Assembly (NCBI GenBank): GCA_902790495.1
Contig: CADASK010000018.1
Location: 1 to 64,000, forward strand
Source of the DNA: an uncultured Eubacteriales bacterium
GTDB lineage: Bacteria; Bacillota; Clostridia; Christensenellales; Aristaeellaceae
DNA length: 64,000 nucleotides
Direction: 5' to 3'
Shown: positions 41,166 through 53,229 of the stretch, piece by piece
How the letters are laid out: each line of letters opens with the position of its first letter
Position numbering within the stretch: the stretch's first letter is position 1
Position numbers and translations under genes: made by a program
Notes under the pieces: model-generated
The model's database searches: none
Seen by the model: the letters and a program-made list of their open reading frames with translations, nothing else
What the model was told of the DNA's origin: nothing

Positions 41166-42163
41166 TGCATCTTGAGGTAGGCTGTCACAAAGCCCTCGAG
41201 GTTGCCGTTCATCACGTCGTCGATGCTGCCGACCTCATAGCCGGTGCGGTGATCCTTGACCATGGTGTAGGGCTGGAAGACGTAGGAGCGGATCTGGCTG
41301 CCCCACTCGATCTTCTTCATCTCGCCCTTGATGTCGGCCATCTGCTCTTCCTTCTCGCGCTCCCGCAGCTCCAGCAGGCGGGATTTGAGCATCTTCAGGC
41401 AGGTGGCGCGGTTCTGCACCTGGTCGCGCTCGGTCTGGCAGGCCACCACGATGGTCACATCGTCCTTGACATAGGTCATGCGCACGGCGGAGGAGGTCTT
41501 GTTGACGTTCTGTCCGCCCGCGCCGGAGGAGTGGTAGGTGTCCACGCGGACGTACTTCATGTCGATCTCGATCTCGCTGTTGTCGTCCTCCAGCATGGGG
41601 GCCACGTCCAGCGAGGCGAAGGAGGTGTGGCGGCGGGCGTTGGCGTCAAAGGGGCTGATGCGCACCAGGCGGTGCACACCCTTCTCGCCGCGCAGGAAGC
41701 CGTAGGCGTTCTCGCCGTCCACCTCGAAGGTGGCGCTCTTGAGGCCGGCCTCGTCGCCGTCCAGGATGTCCAGCACCTTCACCTGGAAGCCCATGCGCTC
41801 GCAGTAGCGGGTGTACATGCGGTAGAGCATCTGGGTCCAGTCCTGGGCCTCGGTGCCGCCCGCGCCGGCGTGCAGCGAGAGAATGGCATTGTTGTTGTCG
41901 TAGTCGCCGCGCATGAGCGTCTCCAGCTCCAGCGTGTCGGCGGCCTCCTTCAGAGCGGCCAGCTCCTGACCGGCCTCCTCGGCGGTGGCTTCGTCGCCCT
42001 CCTCCTGGGCCAGGTCGAGCATCACGAACTCGGGCTGGTTCATCTCCTCGGTCATTTCCTCGATCTGCTCGCGCATGTGATCCACGTGCAGCGCTTCGCC
42101 CGCGGAGAGGATGCTCTTGCGGATGGCCGCGATGTCCTGGGAATACTGTTCAAAATCAATCAT
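41162..42163 (-). CDS. prfB: Peptide chain release factor 2, without programmed frameshift
   Basis: Recognises UGA and UAA stop codons. The 333-residue protein has the stop-codon reading SPF tripeptide (VRISPFDANARRH) and the GGQ peptidyl-hydrolysis motif (SSGAGGQNVNKT). The gene reads in one frame throughout: the region that in many bacteria contains the in-frame UGA frameshift site (before the L-G-G-x-F-D/L segment) here encodes GEALHVDHMREQ with no stop. It follows secA by 24 bases and overlaps the next gene by four. Confidence 0.95.
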   Translation of the reverse strand: MIDFEQYSQDIAAIRKSILSAGEALHVDHMREQIEEMTEEMNQPEFVMLDLAQEEGDEATAEEAGQELAALKEAADTLELETLMRGDYDNNNAILSLHAGAGGTEAQDWTQMLYRMYTRYCERMGFQVKVLDILDGDEAGLKSATFEVDGENAYGFLRGEKGVHRLVRISPFDANARRHTSFASLDVAPMLEDDNSEIEIDMKYVRVDTYHSSGAGGQNVNKTSSAVRMTYVKDDVTIVVACQTERDQVQNRATCLKMLKSRLLELREREKEEQMADIKGEMKKIEWGSQIRSYVFQPYTMVKDHRTGYEVGSIDDVMNGNLEGFVTAYLKMQ

Positions 42164-42187
42164 GCTGTCACCTCTGATGCTCTCGTC

Positions 42188-44887
<2,700 letters not shown>

Positions 44888-44932
44888 GCGTTTTCTCCTT
44901 GAGACTTCTGTGCCCGCACGGACACAGCCTGA

Positions 44933-44961
44933 AGTATACCATGAAACGCAGGCCGGTGCAA
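44933..44961 (-). promoter_or_regulatory. Promoter of the secA operon
   Basis: On the minus strand TTGCAC (44961-44956) and TATACT (44938-44933) with a 17-base spacer, 46 bases before the secA start. Confidence 0.78.
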
Positions 44962-45025
44962 GCCGTGCAGCGCCGAAAAAGCGGAGAAAAAGACACGGAA
45001 AACCGAACGTTCTGCCCGAAAACCT

Positions 45026-45054
45026 TTGCGCTTTTGGCTGTTTCGTGTTATACT
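45026..45054 (+). promoter_or_regulatory. Promoter of the mreB-like gene
   Basis: TTGCGC (45026-45031) and TATACT (45049-45054) with a 17-base spacer, 35 bases before the start at 45089. It is divergent from the secA promoter. Confidence 0.7.
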
Positions 45055-45088
45055 CTCCCCGTATCCTGACGAGGACAAGGAGTGGACC

Positions 45089-46114
45089 ATGGCACAGGTA
45101 CGTGATATCGGCATTGATCTGGGAACCTCCCATGTGCTGATCTATATGAAGGGCAAGGGCATCGTGCTGCAGGAGCCGGCGGTGGTGGCCGTCGACCGCG
45201 ACACGGACAAGATCCTCGCGGTGGGCCAGGACGCCCTGCGGCTGATGGGCCGCACGCCCGGCAACATCCAGGCGATCAGGCCCCTGCGGCAGGGCAGCGT
45301 CTCGGACTTCCGCCTGCTGCAGACCATGCTGCACGACTTTACGGCCCACGTGATCGGCCATCACTGGTTCGCGCGGCCCAAGGCGGTGCTCTCGGTGCCC
45401 AGCGGCGTCAACGACACGGAGAAGCGCTCCATCATCAGCGTCATGTTCGACGCGGGCATGCGGCGCACCCAGCTGCTGGAGCGGCCCATCGCCGCGGCCT
45501 TGGGCGTGGGCATCCGCTTTGACGAGGCCTACGGCAGCATGATTGTGGACATGGGCGCGGGCGCGACGGATATCGCCATCCTCTCGCGCAACGAGGTGGT
45601 GGTCGGCTCTTGCGTGCCGGTGGGCGGCGACTATTTTGACGACGCCATCATCCGCTACCTGCGCAAGAAGCACAACCTGCTGGTGGGCGAGAGAACGGCC
45701 GAGAACGTGAAGATCACCATCGGCAGCGCGATGCCGCAGGCCCAGGGCATCACCATGGATGTGACGGGCCGCAACCTGATCTCCGGCCTACCTAAGACCC
45801 AGGCCGTGACCGGCATGGAGATCTACGAGGCGCTGCAGGAGCCCGTGGCTGACCTGATCGAGGCCATCCAGGGCGTCATCGAGCGCACCCCGCCGCAGCT
45901 GGCCGCCGATATCTTTGAGGAGGGCATCGTCCTCACCGGCGGCGCCGCCGCGCTCACAGGCCTGTCGGAATCCATCTATGACGTGCTGCGCATCCCGTGC
46001 GGGGTGGCGGACAACCCGGAGCTGAGCGTCGCCATCGGCTGCGGCCGCGCGCTGGAGAACACCGCCGCCATGCGCGAGCTGCTCAGCGACAACCGGCACA
46101 AGTGGATCCGTTGA
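45089..46114 (+). CDS. MreB/Mbl-family rod-shape actin homologue
   Basis: A 341-residue bacterial actin that guides lateral wall synthesis. The phosphate-1 motif is [34 protein letters not shown] is the phosphate-2 motif (GGGTTD in most relatives); [13 protein letters not shown] is the adenosine motif (GGGALL in most). These substitutions and the absence of mreC/mreD nearby suggest an Mbl/MreBH-like paralogue more than the principal MreB. The ATG at 45089 has AAGGAG upstream. The LRR-protein gene follows after 24 bases and may be co-transcribed. Confidence 0.9.
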   Translation: MAQVRDIGIDLGTSHVLIYMKGKGIVLQEPAVVAVDRDTDKILAVGQDALRLMGRTPGNIQAIRPLRQGSVSDFRLLQTMLHDFTAHVIGHHWFARPKAVLSVPSGVNDTEKRSIISVMFDAGMRRTQLLERPIAAALGVGIRFDEAYGSMIVDMGAGATDIAILSRNEVVVGSCVPVGGDYFDDAIIRYLRKKHNLLVGERTAENVKITIGSAMPQAQGITMDVTGRNLISGLPKTQAVTGMEIYEALQEPVADLIEAIQGVIERTPPQLAADIFEEGIVLTGGAAALTGLSESIYDVLRIPCGVADNPELSVAIGCGRALENTAAMRELLSDNRHKWIR

Positions 46115-46138
46115 CGAAAGGGAAGGAGTCAAAAGCTT

Positions 46139-47110
46139 ATGCACAGAAAAAACTTATGGCTATTGATCGTACTGACCGCGCTGCTGTGCGCCTTCAGCCT
46201 GACCGCCTCGGCGGAGGTCTCCTACATGGGCATGACCTTCGACGAGAGCGCCGGGTACATCGACCTGGGAAACACCGTGGTGCGGGATTTCAGTGAGCTG
46301 AAGGCCTTTCTCAGCCAGTTCCAGAACCTGAAGAAGGTCGACATGTACGCCACGGAGATGTACAAGGATGACTGCGACCGGCTGGCGGACGCCTTCCCGG
46401 AGGTGGAGTGGGGCTGGCTGCTGGTGATTCCCGCCCGGGATCACAGCCATTACATCCGCACCGACTCCACCGCCTTCTCCACTCTGCACAGCAACAAGAG
46501 CGTGCACCACACCAGCGAGGACTTTGAGATCCTGAAATACTGCCACAACCTGATGGCGCTGGACGTGGGACACAACGAGGTGCGCTCGCTGGATTTCCTC
46601 TACGACCTGCCGAATCTGCGCATCCTGATCATCGCCTGCAACTACGTGGAGGACATCACCCCCATCGAAACCCTGGAGAAGTTGGAATACGCGGAACTGT
46701 TCAAGAACAAGATCCACGACATCAGCCCGCTGCAGAACCTGCAGCATCTGATGGACCTGAACCTGGCCTTCAACGGCATCGAGGACTGGTCGCCGTTGTG
46801 GGAGATGACCTCCCTCAAGCGCCTGTGGGTCTACCAGGGCGGCAACTATTCCGGTGGCAAGAACATGACCAAGCAGCAGGTCAATGAGCTGAAGGCGGCT
46901 CTGCCCGACTGCTACCTGGATTCCACCCACTATTCGACCTCCGGCGGCTGGCGCGGCCAGACCGTGAAGAAGAACGGCAAGGAGGTTCTGATCCCGCACC
47001 CGCACTACAAGGTGCTGCAGGAGATCTTCCCGCCGGATCAGAAGACCAACCCCAGCCTGATGTACAAACCCTTTGAGGACAGCTACCCGGACGACGAAGA
47101 AGACTATTGA
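46139..47110 (+). CDS. Secreted leucine-rich-repeat protein
   Basis: A 323-residue exported protein with a signal peptide (LLIVLTALLCAFSLTASAE). Residues about 125-235 form four or five leucine-rich repeats of the bacterial type (LMALDVGHNEVRSLDFLYDL, LRILIIACNYVEDITPIETL and so on). The C-terminus is acidic (DDEEDY). Such proteins usually act as extracellular binding modules. It follows the mreB-like gene by 24 bases and precedes purC by 42, with no terminator between, so it may share a transcript with both. Confidence 0.85.
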   Translation: MHRKNLWLLIVLTALLCAFSLTASAEVSYMGMTFDESAGYIDLGNTVVRDFSELKAFLSQFQNLKKVDMYATEMYKDDCDRLADAFPEVEWGWLLVIPARDHSHYIRTDSTAFSTLHSNKSVHHTSEDFEILKYCHNLMALDVGHNEVRSLDFLYDLPNLRILIIACNYVEDITPIETLEKLEYAELFKNKIHDISPLQNLQHLMDLNLAFNGIEDWSPLWEMTSLKRLWVYQGGNYSGGKNMTKQQVNELKAALPDCYLDSTHYSTSGGWRGQTVKKNGKEVLIPHPHYKVLQEIFPPDQKTNPSLMYKPFEDSYPDDEEDY

Positions 47111-47152
47111 CGCTTCGCCGGTCCGGCCGCATCGCATGAAGGAGCGCCTGCC

Positions 47153-47875
<723 letters not shown>

Positions 47876-47912
47876 GACGCACGACACAGCGCCGACGCGC
47901 TGAAAGGAAAGC

Positions 47913-48557
47913 ATGGCCGGCGAGCACGGCGTGATGGCCTACTGGATCATGGGCCGCAGCGCCAACAGCCGCAATCGCGTGTTTGTGGAGCAGGAGGACG
48001 GCGGCATCGAGACCCGCGCCTATGACGAGAGCAAGCTCATCGACCCGAGCCTGATCATCTACGCGCCGGTGCGGGTGCCCTCGCCGGACACCTGGGTCGT
48101 CACCAACGGTGACCAGACCGACACGATCTGCGACTTTTTAGCGGCGGGTAAGAGCTTTGCCGACGCTCTGCGCACCCGCACCTTTGAGCCGGACCTGCCC
48201 AACTGCACGCCGCGCATCAGCGGACTGATGTCCCTGACCGGCGGCGAGCTGCAGGTGCGGCTCTCCATCCTGAAGAGCCGCGACAGCATGGGCAGCGCGG
48301 TGATCAGGAATTTCTTTGAGTACGCGCAGCCTACGGCGGGCGAGGGCCATCTGATCCACACCTACGCTGCGGCGGCGGATCCGCTTCCGCCCTTCGTCGG
48401 CGAGCCGGTCACCGTCGCCCTGCCGGACGACCAGGATGCCTTCACCCAAAAGCTCTGGGACAGCCTGGACGAGGACAACCGCATCTCGCTCTTCACCTGT
48501 TACGTCAGCCTCACTGACCGTACTGCGACTACGCGGATTATCAACAAGTATACTTGA
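47913..48557 (+). CDS. PurO-like IMP cyclohydrolase, probably N-terminally shortened
   Basis: A 214-residue protein matching the archaeal-type IMP cyclohydrolase family (PF07826), which closes FAICAR to IMP. Recognised segments are [51 protein letters not shown] and [10 protein letters not shown]. As I recall the clostridial family, about 25-35 residues with a Y-P-G-R-G segment normally precede the A-Y-x-I-M-G-R-S motif. Here only MAGEHGVM precedes it, and only 37 bases separate it from purC, so the N-terminus seems lost or replaced. The start at 47913 has AAAGGA upstream. A decayed purH fragment follows. Confidence 0.75.
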   Translation: MAGEHGVMAYWIMGRSANSRNRVFVEQEDGGIETRAYDESKLIDPSLIIYAPVRVPSPDTWVVTNGDQTDTICDFLAAGKSFADALRTRTFEPDLPNCTPRISGLMSLTGGELQVRLSILKSRDSMGSAVIRNFFEYAQPTAGEGHLIHTYAAAADPLPPFVGEPVTVALPDDQDAFTQKLWDSLDEDNRISLFTCYVSLTDRTATTRIINKYT

Positions 48558-48613
48558 TAAATGCTTATATGCTAAAGGTTGGCAGGCGCGGAATCACAGA
48601 GCATTCATACCAC

Positions 48614-49002
48614 AGGTTCCTGCGCCATCACACGGCCGTGCTGGCACTGCCCTTCCTGCCGACCATCGGCAGGCCCGACCGCGACAACACCATCGACCTC
48701 TATCTCTCCGATGAGCCGGAGGAGGTGCTGGCCGAGGGCCGCTGGCAGCGGTACTTCACGAGCCGGCCGGACGCACTGACCAAGGCCGACAAAAGAGACT
48801 GGCTCTCAAAACAGACCGGAGTCTCTCTTGGCAGCGACGCGTTCTTCCCCTTCGGGGACAACATCGAGCGCGCCTGCCGCAGCGGCGTACGCTATGTGGC
48901 GCAGCCCGGAGGCTCCATCCGGGACGAACAGGGGTGATCGACACCTGCAACCGTCTGGGCGTCACCATGTGCATGACGCACACGCGCCTGTTCCATCACT
49001 GA
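48614..49002 (+). pseudogene. purH: 3' remnant of purH (AICAR formyltransferase), frameshifted
   Basis: About 130 codons match the C-terminal third of the clostridial PurH-type AICAR formyltransferase: [45 protein letters not shown] and [15 protein letters not shown]. The normal N-terminal two thirds are absent; upstream sequence (48558-48613) is AT-richer and unrelated. At 48931-48934 a run of four Gs shifts the frame into a TGA; two fewer bases would continue as [10 protein letters not shown] and end in RLFHH at 49002, the family's normal end. With a deletion and a frameshift, this gene is dead unless the assembly is wrong. Confidence 0.85.
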
Positions 49003-49051
49003 TACGGTTTCTTCGGTTTTAGTTTCATCAAACTAAGGGAGGTCGGGACTC

Positions 49052-49906
49052 ATGGCAACCATGACGGTGCAATTCGCTTCCAACGTGCTCAAGCGCTCGG
49101 TGCCCGTGCAGGTGATCCTGCCGGCGGACAAGAACAACGGATCAGCCTACACCAACAGCAGGGATATGCGCTATCCCACCCTGTACCTGCTGCACGGGCT
49201 TTTTGGCTGCAGCACGGACTGGCTGTACAACACGCGGATCCGCCGCTACGCAGAGGATTACAACCTGGCTGTGGTCATGCCCAGCGGCGACAACAGCTTC
49301 TACGCCGATCTGCCGCAGATCAACAGCGACTACGGTCGGTTTATCGGCGAGGAGCTGGTGGACGTCACGCGGCGCATGTTCCCGCTCTCCTATGACCGGG
49401 AGGCGACCTTCATCGGCGGCCTGTCCATGGGCGGCTTCGGCGCGCTGCGGAACGGCCTGGCCTACGCGGACACCTTCGGCTATGTCATCGCCCTGAGCGC
49501 GGCAATCCACTTCTTCGAGTACGCCAAGGATGACCCGCGCAGGAAGATCCTGATCCATGAGGACGAGGTGCTGGGCGACTACGTCGAGGCGGCCGCTTCC
49601 CTGCGCAATCCCGCCGTGTGCCTGAAGCAGCTCGAGGAGAAGGTGAAGGCCGGGCAGGCCGTCTATCCAAAGGTCTTCCAGGCCTGCGGCACCGAGGACA
49701 GCCTGATCGAGGCCAACCGCTTCTTCGGCGAAAAGCTGCGCAAGGCCGGCGTGCCGCTGACCTGCGTGGAGGAGCCCGGCGCGCACGAGTGGGATTTCTG
49801 GGACCGCAGCATCCGCCGCGCAATCGAGACCTGGCTGCCGCTGGGAGAGCGGCAGGAGGGCACGTCCAGCGGCCACGTGGTGCTCAAGAATCAAGCGGAA
49901 GACTGA
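49052..49906 (+). CDS. Alpha/beta-hydrolase esterase (EstA / esterase D type)
   Basis: A 284-residue serine esterase. The oxyanion segment is LYLLHGLFGCSTDW, the nucleophile elbow is GGLSMGGFGALR (Ser in G-L-S-M-G), an acid residue lies near GTEDSLIE, and the catalytic His is in GAHEWDFWD. This matches the tributyrin/acetyl esterase group of Firmicutes. No signal peptide is present, so it acts inside the cell. GGGAGG lies upstream of the ATG. It sits between the purH remnant and purB; its relation to purine synthesis is probably only positional. Confidence 0.9.
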   Translation: MATMTVQFASNVLKRSVPVQVILPADKNNGSAYTNSRDMRYPTLYLLHGLFGCSTDWLYNTRIRRYAEDYNLAVVMPSGDNSFYADLPQINSDYGRFIGEELVDVTRRMFPLSYDREATFIGGLSMGGFGALRNGLAYADTFGYVIALSAAIHFFEYAKDDPRRKILIHEDEVLGDYVEAAASLRNPAVCLKQLEEKVKAGQAVYPKVFQACGTEDSLIEANRFFGEKLRKAGVPLTCVEEPGAHEWDFWDRSIRRAIETWLPLGERQEGTSSGHVVLKNQAED

Positions 49907-49917
49907 GGTGATTGCCC

Positions 49918-51351
49918 ATGGCGCGCGACGGATACGTTAGCCCCTTTTCGACACGGTATGCCAGCCCGGAGATGCAGTACCTCTTCAGCGAGGAGCATAA
50001 GTTCCGCACCTGGCGCAGGCTGTGGATCGCCCTGGCACGGGCGGAGCAGCGGCAGGGTCTCGCCATCACGGATGAGCAGATCGCCGAGCTGGAAGCCCAC
50101 GCCGACGACATCAACTATGAGGACGCGGAGCGCCGGGAGCGCGAGGTGCGCCACGATGTGATGAGCCACGTTTACGCCTACGGCCTGCAGTGCCCCAAGG
50201 CGGCGGGCATCATCCACCTCGGGGCGACCTCCTGCTATGTCGGGGACAACACCGACCTGCTGATCCTGCGGGACGGCCTCACCCTCGTGAGGCGCAAGCT
50301 GCTGAGCGTGGTGGAGCTGCTGGCCCGCTTCGCCGAGCAGTACAAGGGCCTGCCGTGCCTGGCCTACACGCACATTCAGCCCGCGCAGCTGACCACGGTG
50401 GGCAAGCGCGCCTGCCTGTGGATCAATGAGTTGCTGATGGATGTCGAGGAGATTGATCACCGGCTGGCGACGCTGGCCTTCCTCGGCTCCAAGGGCACGA
50501 CCGGCACCCAGGCCAGCTTCATGGAGCTCTTCGGCGGCGACAGCGCCAAGGTGCGGGCCGTGGAGCAGGACATCGCCGAGACCTTCGGCTTCCGGCACGT
50601 GGTGCCGGTGTCGGGGCAGACCTACTCGCGTAAGACGGACTACCAGGTGCTGTCGGCCCTCTCCGGCGTCGCGCAGACGGCCTCCAAGTTCGCCTACGAT
50701 TTGCGGCTGCTGGCCTCCTTCAAGGAGATGGAGGAGCCCTTCGGCAAGTCGCAGATCGGCTCCTCGGCCATGCCCTACAAGCGCAATCCGATGCGCTGCG
50801 AGCGGGTGGACGGCCTCTGCCGCTATGTGATGGCCAACACGGTCAACCCAGCGGTCACCGCGGGCACTCAGTTCTTTGAGCGCACCCTGGACGACAGCGC
50901 GAACCGGCGCATCGCTATCGCGGAGAGCTTCCTGGCGGTGGACGCGATTCTGAACCTGCTGCTCAACATCTGCGACGGCCTGGTGGTGTACCCGCAGGTG
51001 ATCCGCCGCCGCGTGATGGAGGAGCTGCCCTTCATGGCCACCGAGAACATCATGATGGACGCGGTGAAGCGCGGCGGCAACCGGCAGGAGCTGCACGAGC
51101 GGCTGCGCCAGCACGCCCAGGCCGCCGGCAATAGGGTGAAGGCGGAGGGCGCGGCCAACGATCTGCTGGATCGCATCGCCGCCGACCCGCTCTTCGGCAC
51201 AACCCGGGAGGAGCTGGAGGCCACCCTCAAGCCCGAGCTTTACACCGGCCGCGCAGCGCAGCAGGTGGAGGAGTTCCTGACGGAAACCGTGAAGCCCCTG
51301 CTGCAAGCCAACGCCGATGCCCTGGGCATCAAGGGACATGTGACGGTGTAA
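49918..51351 (+). CDS. purB: Adenylosuccinate lyase
   Basis: Splits fumarate from SAICAR and from adenylosuccinate, serving both IMP and AMP synthesis. The 477-residue fumarase/aspartase-superfamily enzyme has IIHLGATSCYVGDNTDL, the catalytic His region AYTHIQPAQLTTVG and the flexible signature loop GSSAMPYKRNPMRCE with its catalytic Ser. The start at 49918 follows GAGGTGA; a TTG six bases upstream is less likely. It begins 11 bases after the esterase gene and ends at a clear terminator. Intact, unlike the cyclohydrolase/formyltransferase genes nearby. Confidence 0.96.
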   Translation: MARDGYVSPFSTRYASPEMQYLFSEEHKFRTWRRLWIALARAEQRQGLAITDEQIAELEAHADDINYEDAERREREVRHDVMSHVYAYGLQCPKAAGIIHLGATSCYVGDNTDLLILRDGLTLVRRKLLSVVELLARFAEQYKGLPCLAYTHIQPAQLTTVGKRACLWINELLMDVEEIDHRLATLAFLGSKGTTGTQASFMELFGGDSAKVRAVEQDIAETFGFRHVVPVSGQTYSRKTDYQVLSALSGVAQTASKFAYDLRLLASFKEMEEPFGKSQIGSSAMPYKRNPMRCERVDGLCRYVMANTVNPAVTAGTQFFERTLDDSANRRIAIAESFLAVDAILNLLLNICDGLVVYPQVIRRRVMEELPFMATENIMMDAVKRGGNRQELHERLRQHAQAAGNRVKAEGAANDLLDRIAADPLFGTTREELEATLKPELYTGRAAQQVEEFLTETVKPLLQANADALGIKGHVTV

Positions 51352-51354
51352 CTT

Positions 51355-51395
51355 AAGCGATCAGCCAATTTGAAGATGAAGGGCTGATCGCTTTT
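51355..51395 (+). terminator. Terminator after purB
   Basis: AAGCGATCAGCC (51355-51366) pairs perfectly with GGCTGATCGCTT (51382-51393) and is followed by TT, giving four Ts in all. Confidence 0.85.
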
Positions 51396-51426
51396 GGGAA
51401 ATCCATCACGGAACAGGAGGAACTTC

Positions 51427-53151
51427 ATGATTAAGAAAGAAGTCAAGGCGCTGCGGCGCCCATTCCTCAAAGAGCTGTTCAGGGAGAACAAATTCAATTT
51501 GGCGATGACGGTGCTCGCGGCCCTGTTCGGCGCTGCGGCGGAGCTGGTGATCTCCTGGCTCATCAAGGAGGTTGCCGACCTGATTTCCGGAGACTGCCCC
51601 TACGCCTTCAGCACGTTGCTGATCATCACGGTAGGCGCTTTCGCGCTGTTTCTGCTGGGCGGCATGTTGGATCGGGCCTTTCTCTCCGAGTTCCGGGCAA
51701 AGGCGATGAAGCAGTATCGGAGCTATGTTTTTGACCGGCTCATGGAAAAAGGCATTCAGGCCTTTTCAGACGAGAACACCTCGCTCTATATCTCCGCCCT
51801 CTCCAACGATGTGAACACGATCGAAGCGGACTTCATCGGGAAACTGCAGAACACGATCCAGGTCGGCATCGCGTTTGTCGGCGCGCTGGGCATGATGCTG
51901 TGGTGCAGTCCGCTGCTGACGCTGATCGCCATCGGCTTCTCCCTGCTGCCCATCATCGTCTCCGTGGTTCTGGGAAACAAGGCGGCAGTCGCGGAAAAGA
52001 ATGTATCCAATGAAAAAGAGCGCTACACCGGCATGCTGAAGGATGCGCTCATGGGCTTCTCCGTGATCAAGAGCTTCAAGGCGGAGAAGAGCATGGCCAA
52101 ACTGCATGATCACAGCAACACGGCTGTGGCGGAAGCCTCGAAAAAGCGCACAAAGGTGAACGTGCTGGTCAGCTATTCCTCAGGCATCGCAGGAGCCATC
52201 CTGCAGTTCGGCGTGTTCTTTGTGGCCGCCGCGCTGGCGCTCTCCGGCAAAGGGATCACGGCAGGCACGGCCATCGTATTTGTGCAGCTGCTCAACTACG
52301 TGCTGGGGCCGATCCAGGCGTTCCCGACGTTTTTCGCCGGCATGATGTCCGCCTACTCGCTGATCGACAAGCTGGCGCAGGCGCTGGACAAAAATGTTTC
52401 AGAGGAGGGCGAGCAGATCCCTCCGCGTCTCACCGAGGGAATCTCGGTCAGGGATCTTGCATTCGCCTACGAAGAAGGAAAGCCCGTGCTGCGCGATGTG
52501 GATATGGACCTGCGCGCCGGCGGCTGCTACGCGCTGGTGGGCGGCTCCGGCAGTGGCAAGTCGACGATCCTGAACCTGCTGATGGCGTCCTCGAAAAACT
52601 ATCAGGGTGAGATCAAGTATGACGGAAAAGAACTCAAGTCCGTTTCCGCCGGCTCGCTCTATGATCTCGTGTCCATCATCCAGCAGAGCGTGTTCGTCTT
52701 TAACAGCACCATCCGCGACAACATCACCATGTTTTCCGACTTCCCGGAGGAGGAGATCAACCACGCCGTGCGACTGTCCGGACTGAAAAAACTCATCGAC
52801 GAAAAGGGCGCGGAGTATCTCTGTGGAGAAAATGGCTCCGGCCTCTCCGGCGGCGAGCGGCAGCGGATCTCCATCGCCCGGGCGCTGCTGCGCAAGACCC
52901 CGGTCCTTCTCGTGGATGAGGCCACGGCAAGCCTGGATGCGGAAACCTCCTTCGAGGTGCTGGACGCCATCCTGAAGTTGGACAGCTACACCCGCGTGAT
53001 CGTCACCCACGACCTGGACGAAAACATCCTCCGCCGCTGCACCGGCCTGTTCGCGCTGAAAAACGGCGCGGTTTCGGAGCAGGGAACCTTTGATGACCTC
53101 ATGTCCCAGAAGGGTTACTTCTATTCACTTTTCACAGTCTCCCAGCGTTGA
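51427..53151 (+). CDS. ABC exporter, fused transmembrane and ATPase domains
   Basis: A 574-residue half-transporter that should act as a homodimer. Six membrane helices lie in residues 20-310; the ATPase domain (about 340-574) has Walker A VGGSGSGKSTILNLL, Q-loop region IIQQSVFVF, signature LSGGERQR, Walker B VLLVDEATASLD and the switch His in VIVTHDLDE. The substrate is unknown; lipid, peptide or drug export are all possible. GC content is visibly lower than in purB or galT, with more AAA/GAA codons, suggesting acquisition. No partner or regulator gene is adjacent. Confidence 0.9.
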   Translation: MIKKEVKALRRPFLKELFRENKFNLAMTVLAALFGAAAELVISWLIKEVADLISGDCPYAFSTLLIITVGAFALFLLGGMLDRAFLSEFRAKAMKQYRSYVFDRLMEKGIQAFSDENTSLYISALSNDVNTIEADFIGKLQNTIQVGIAFVGALGMMLWCSPLLTLIAIGFSLLPIIVSVVLGNKAAVAEKNVSNEKERYTGMLKDALMGFSVIKSFKAEKSMAKLHDHSNTAVAEASKKRTKVNVLVSYSSGIAGAILQFGVFFVAAALALSGKGITAGTAIVFVQLLNYVLGPIQAFPTFFAGMMSAYSLIDKLAQALDKNVSEEGEQIPPRLTEGISVRDLAFAYEEGKPVLRDVDMDLRAGGCYALVGGSGSGKSTILNLLMASSKNYQGEIKYDGKELKSVSAGSLYDLVSIIQQSVFVFNSTIRDNITMFSDFPEEEINHAVRLSGLKKLIDEKGAEYLCGENGSGLSGGERQRISIARALLRKTPVLLVDEATASLDAETSFEVLDAILKLDSYTRVIVTHDLDENILRRCTGLFALKNGAVSEQGTFDDLMSQKGYFYSLFTVSQR

Positions 53152-53229
53152 TCATGATCCGTATGCGATAACCGCGCAAATTGGTTCTCTCCGTTGTTGC
53201 TGGTTTTCCTTCACTATGTCTGATAAGGT

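Noticed and set aside
48554..48937. A separate 127-residue gene starting at 48554
   Set aside because: Its sequence is the C-terminal part of PurH preceded by unrelated codons and cut by a frameshift; it is better explained as a pseudogene remnant.
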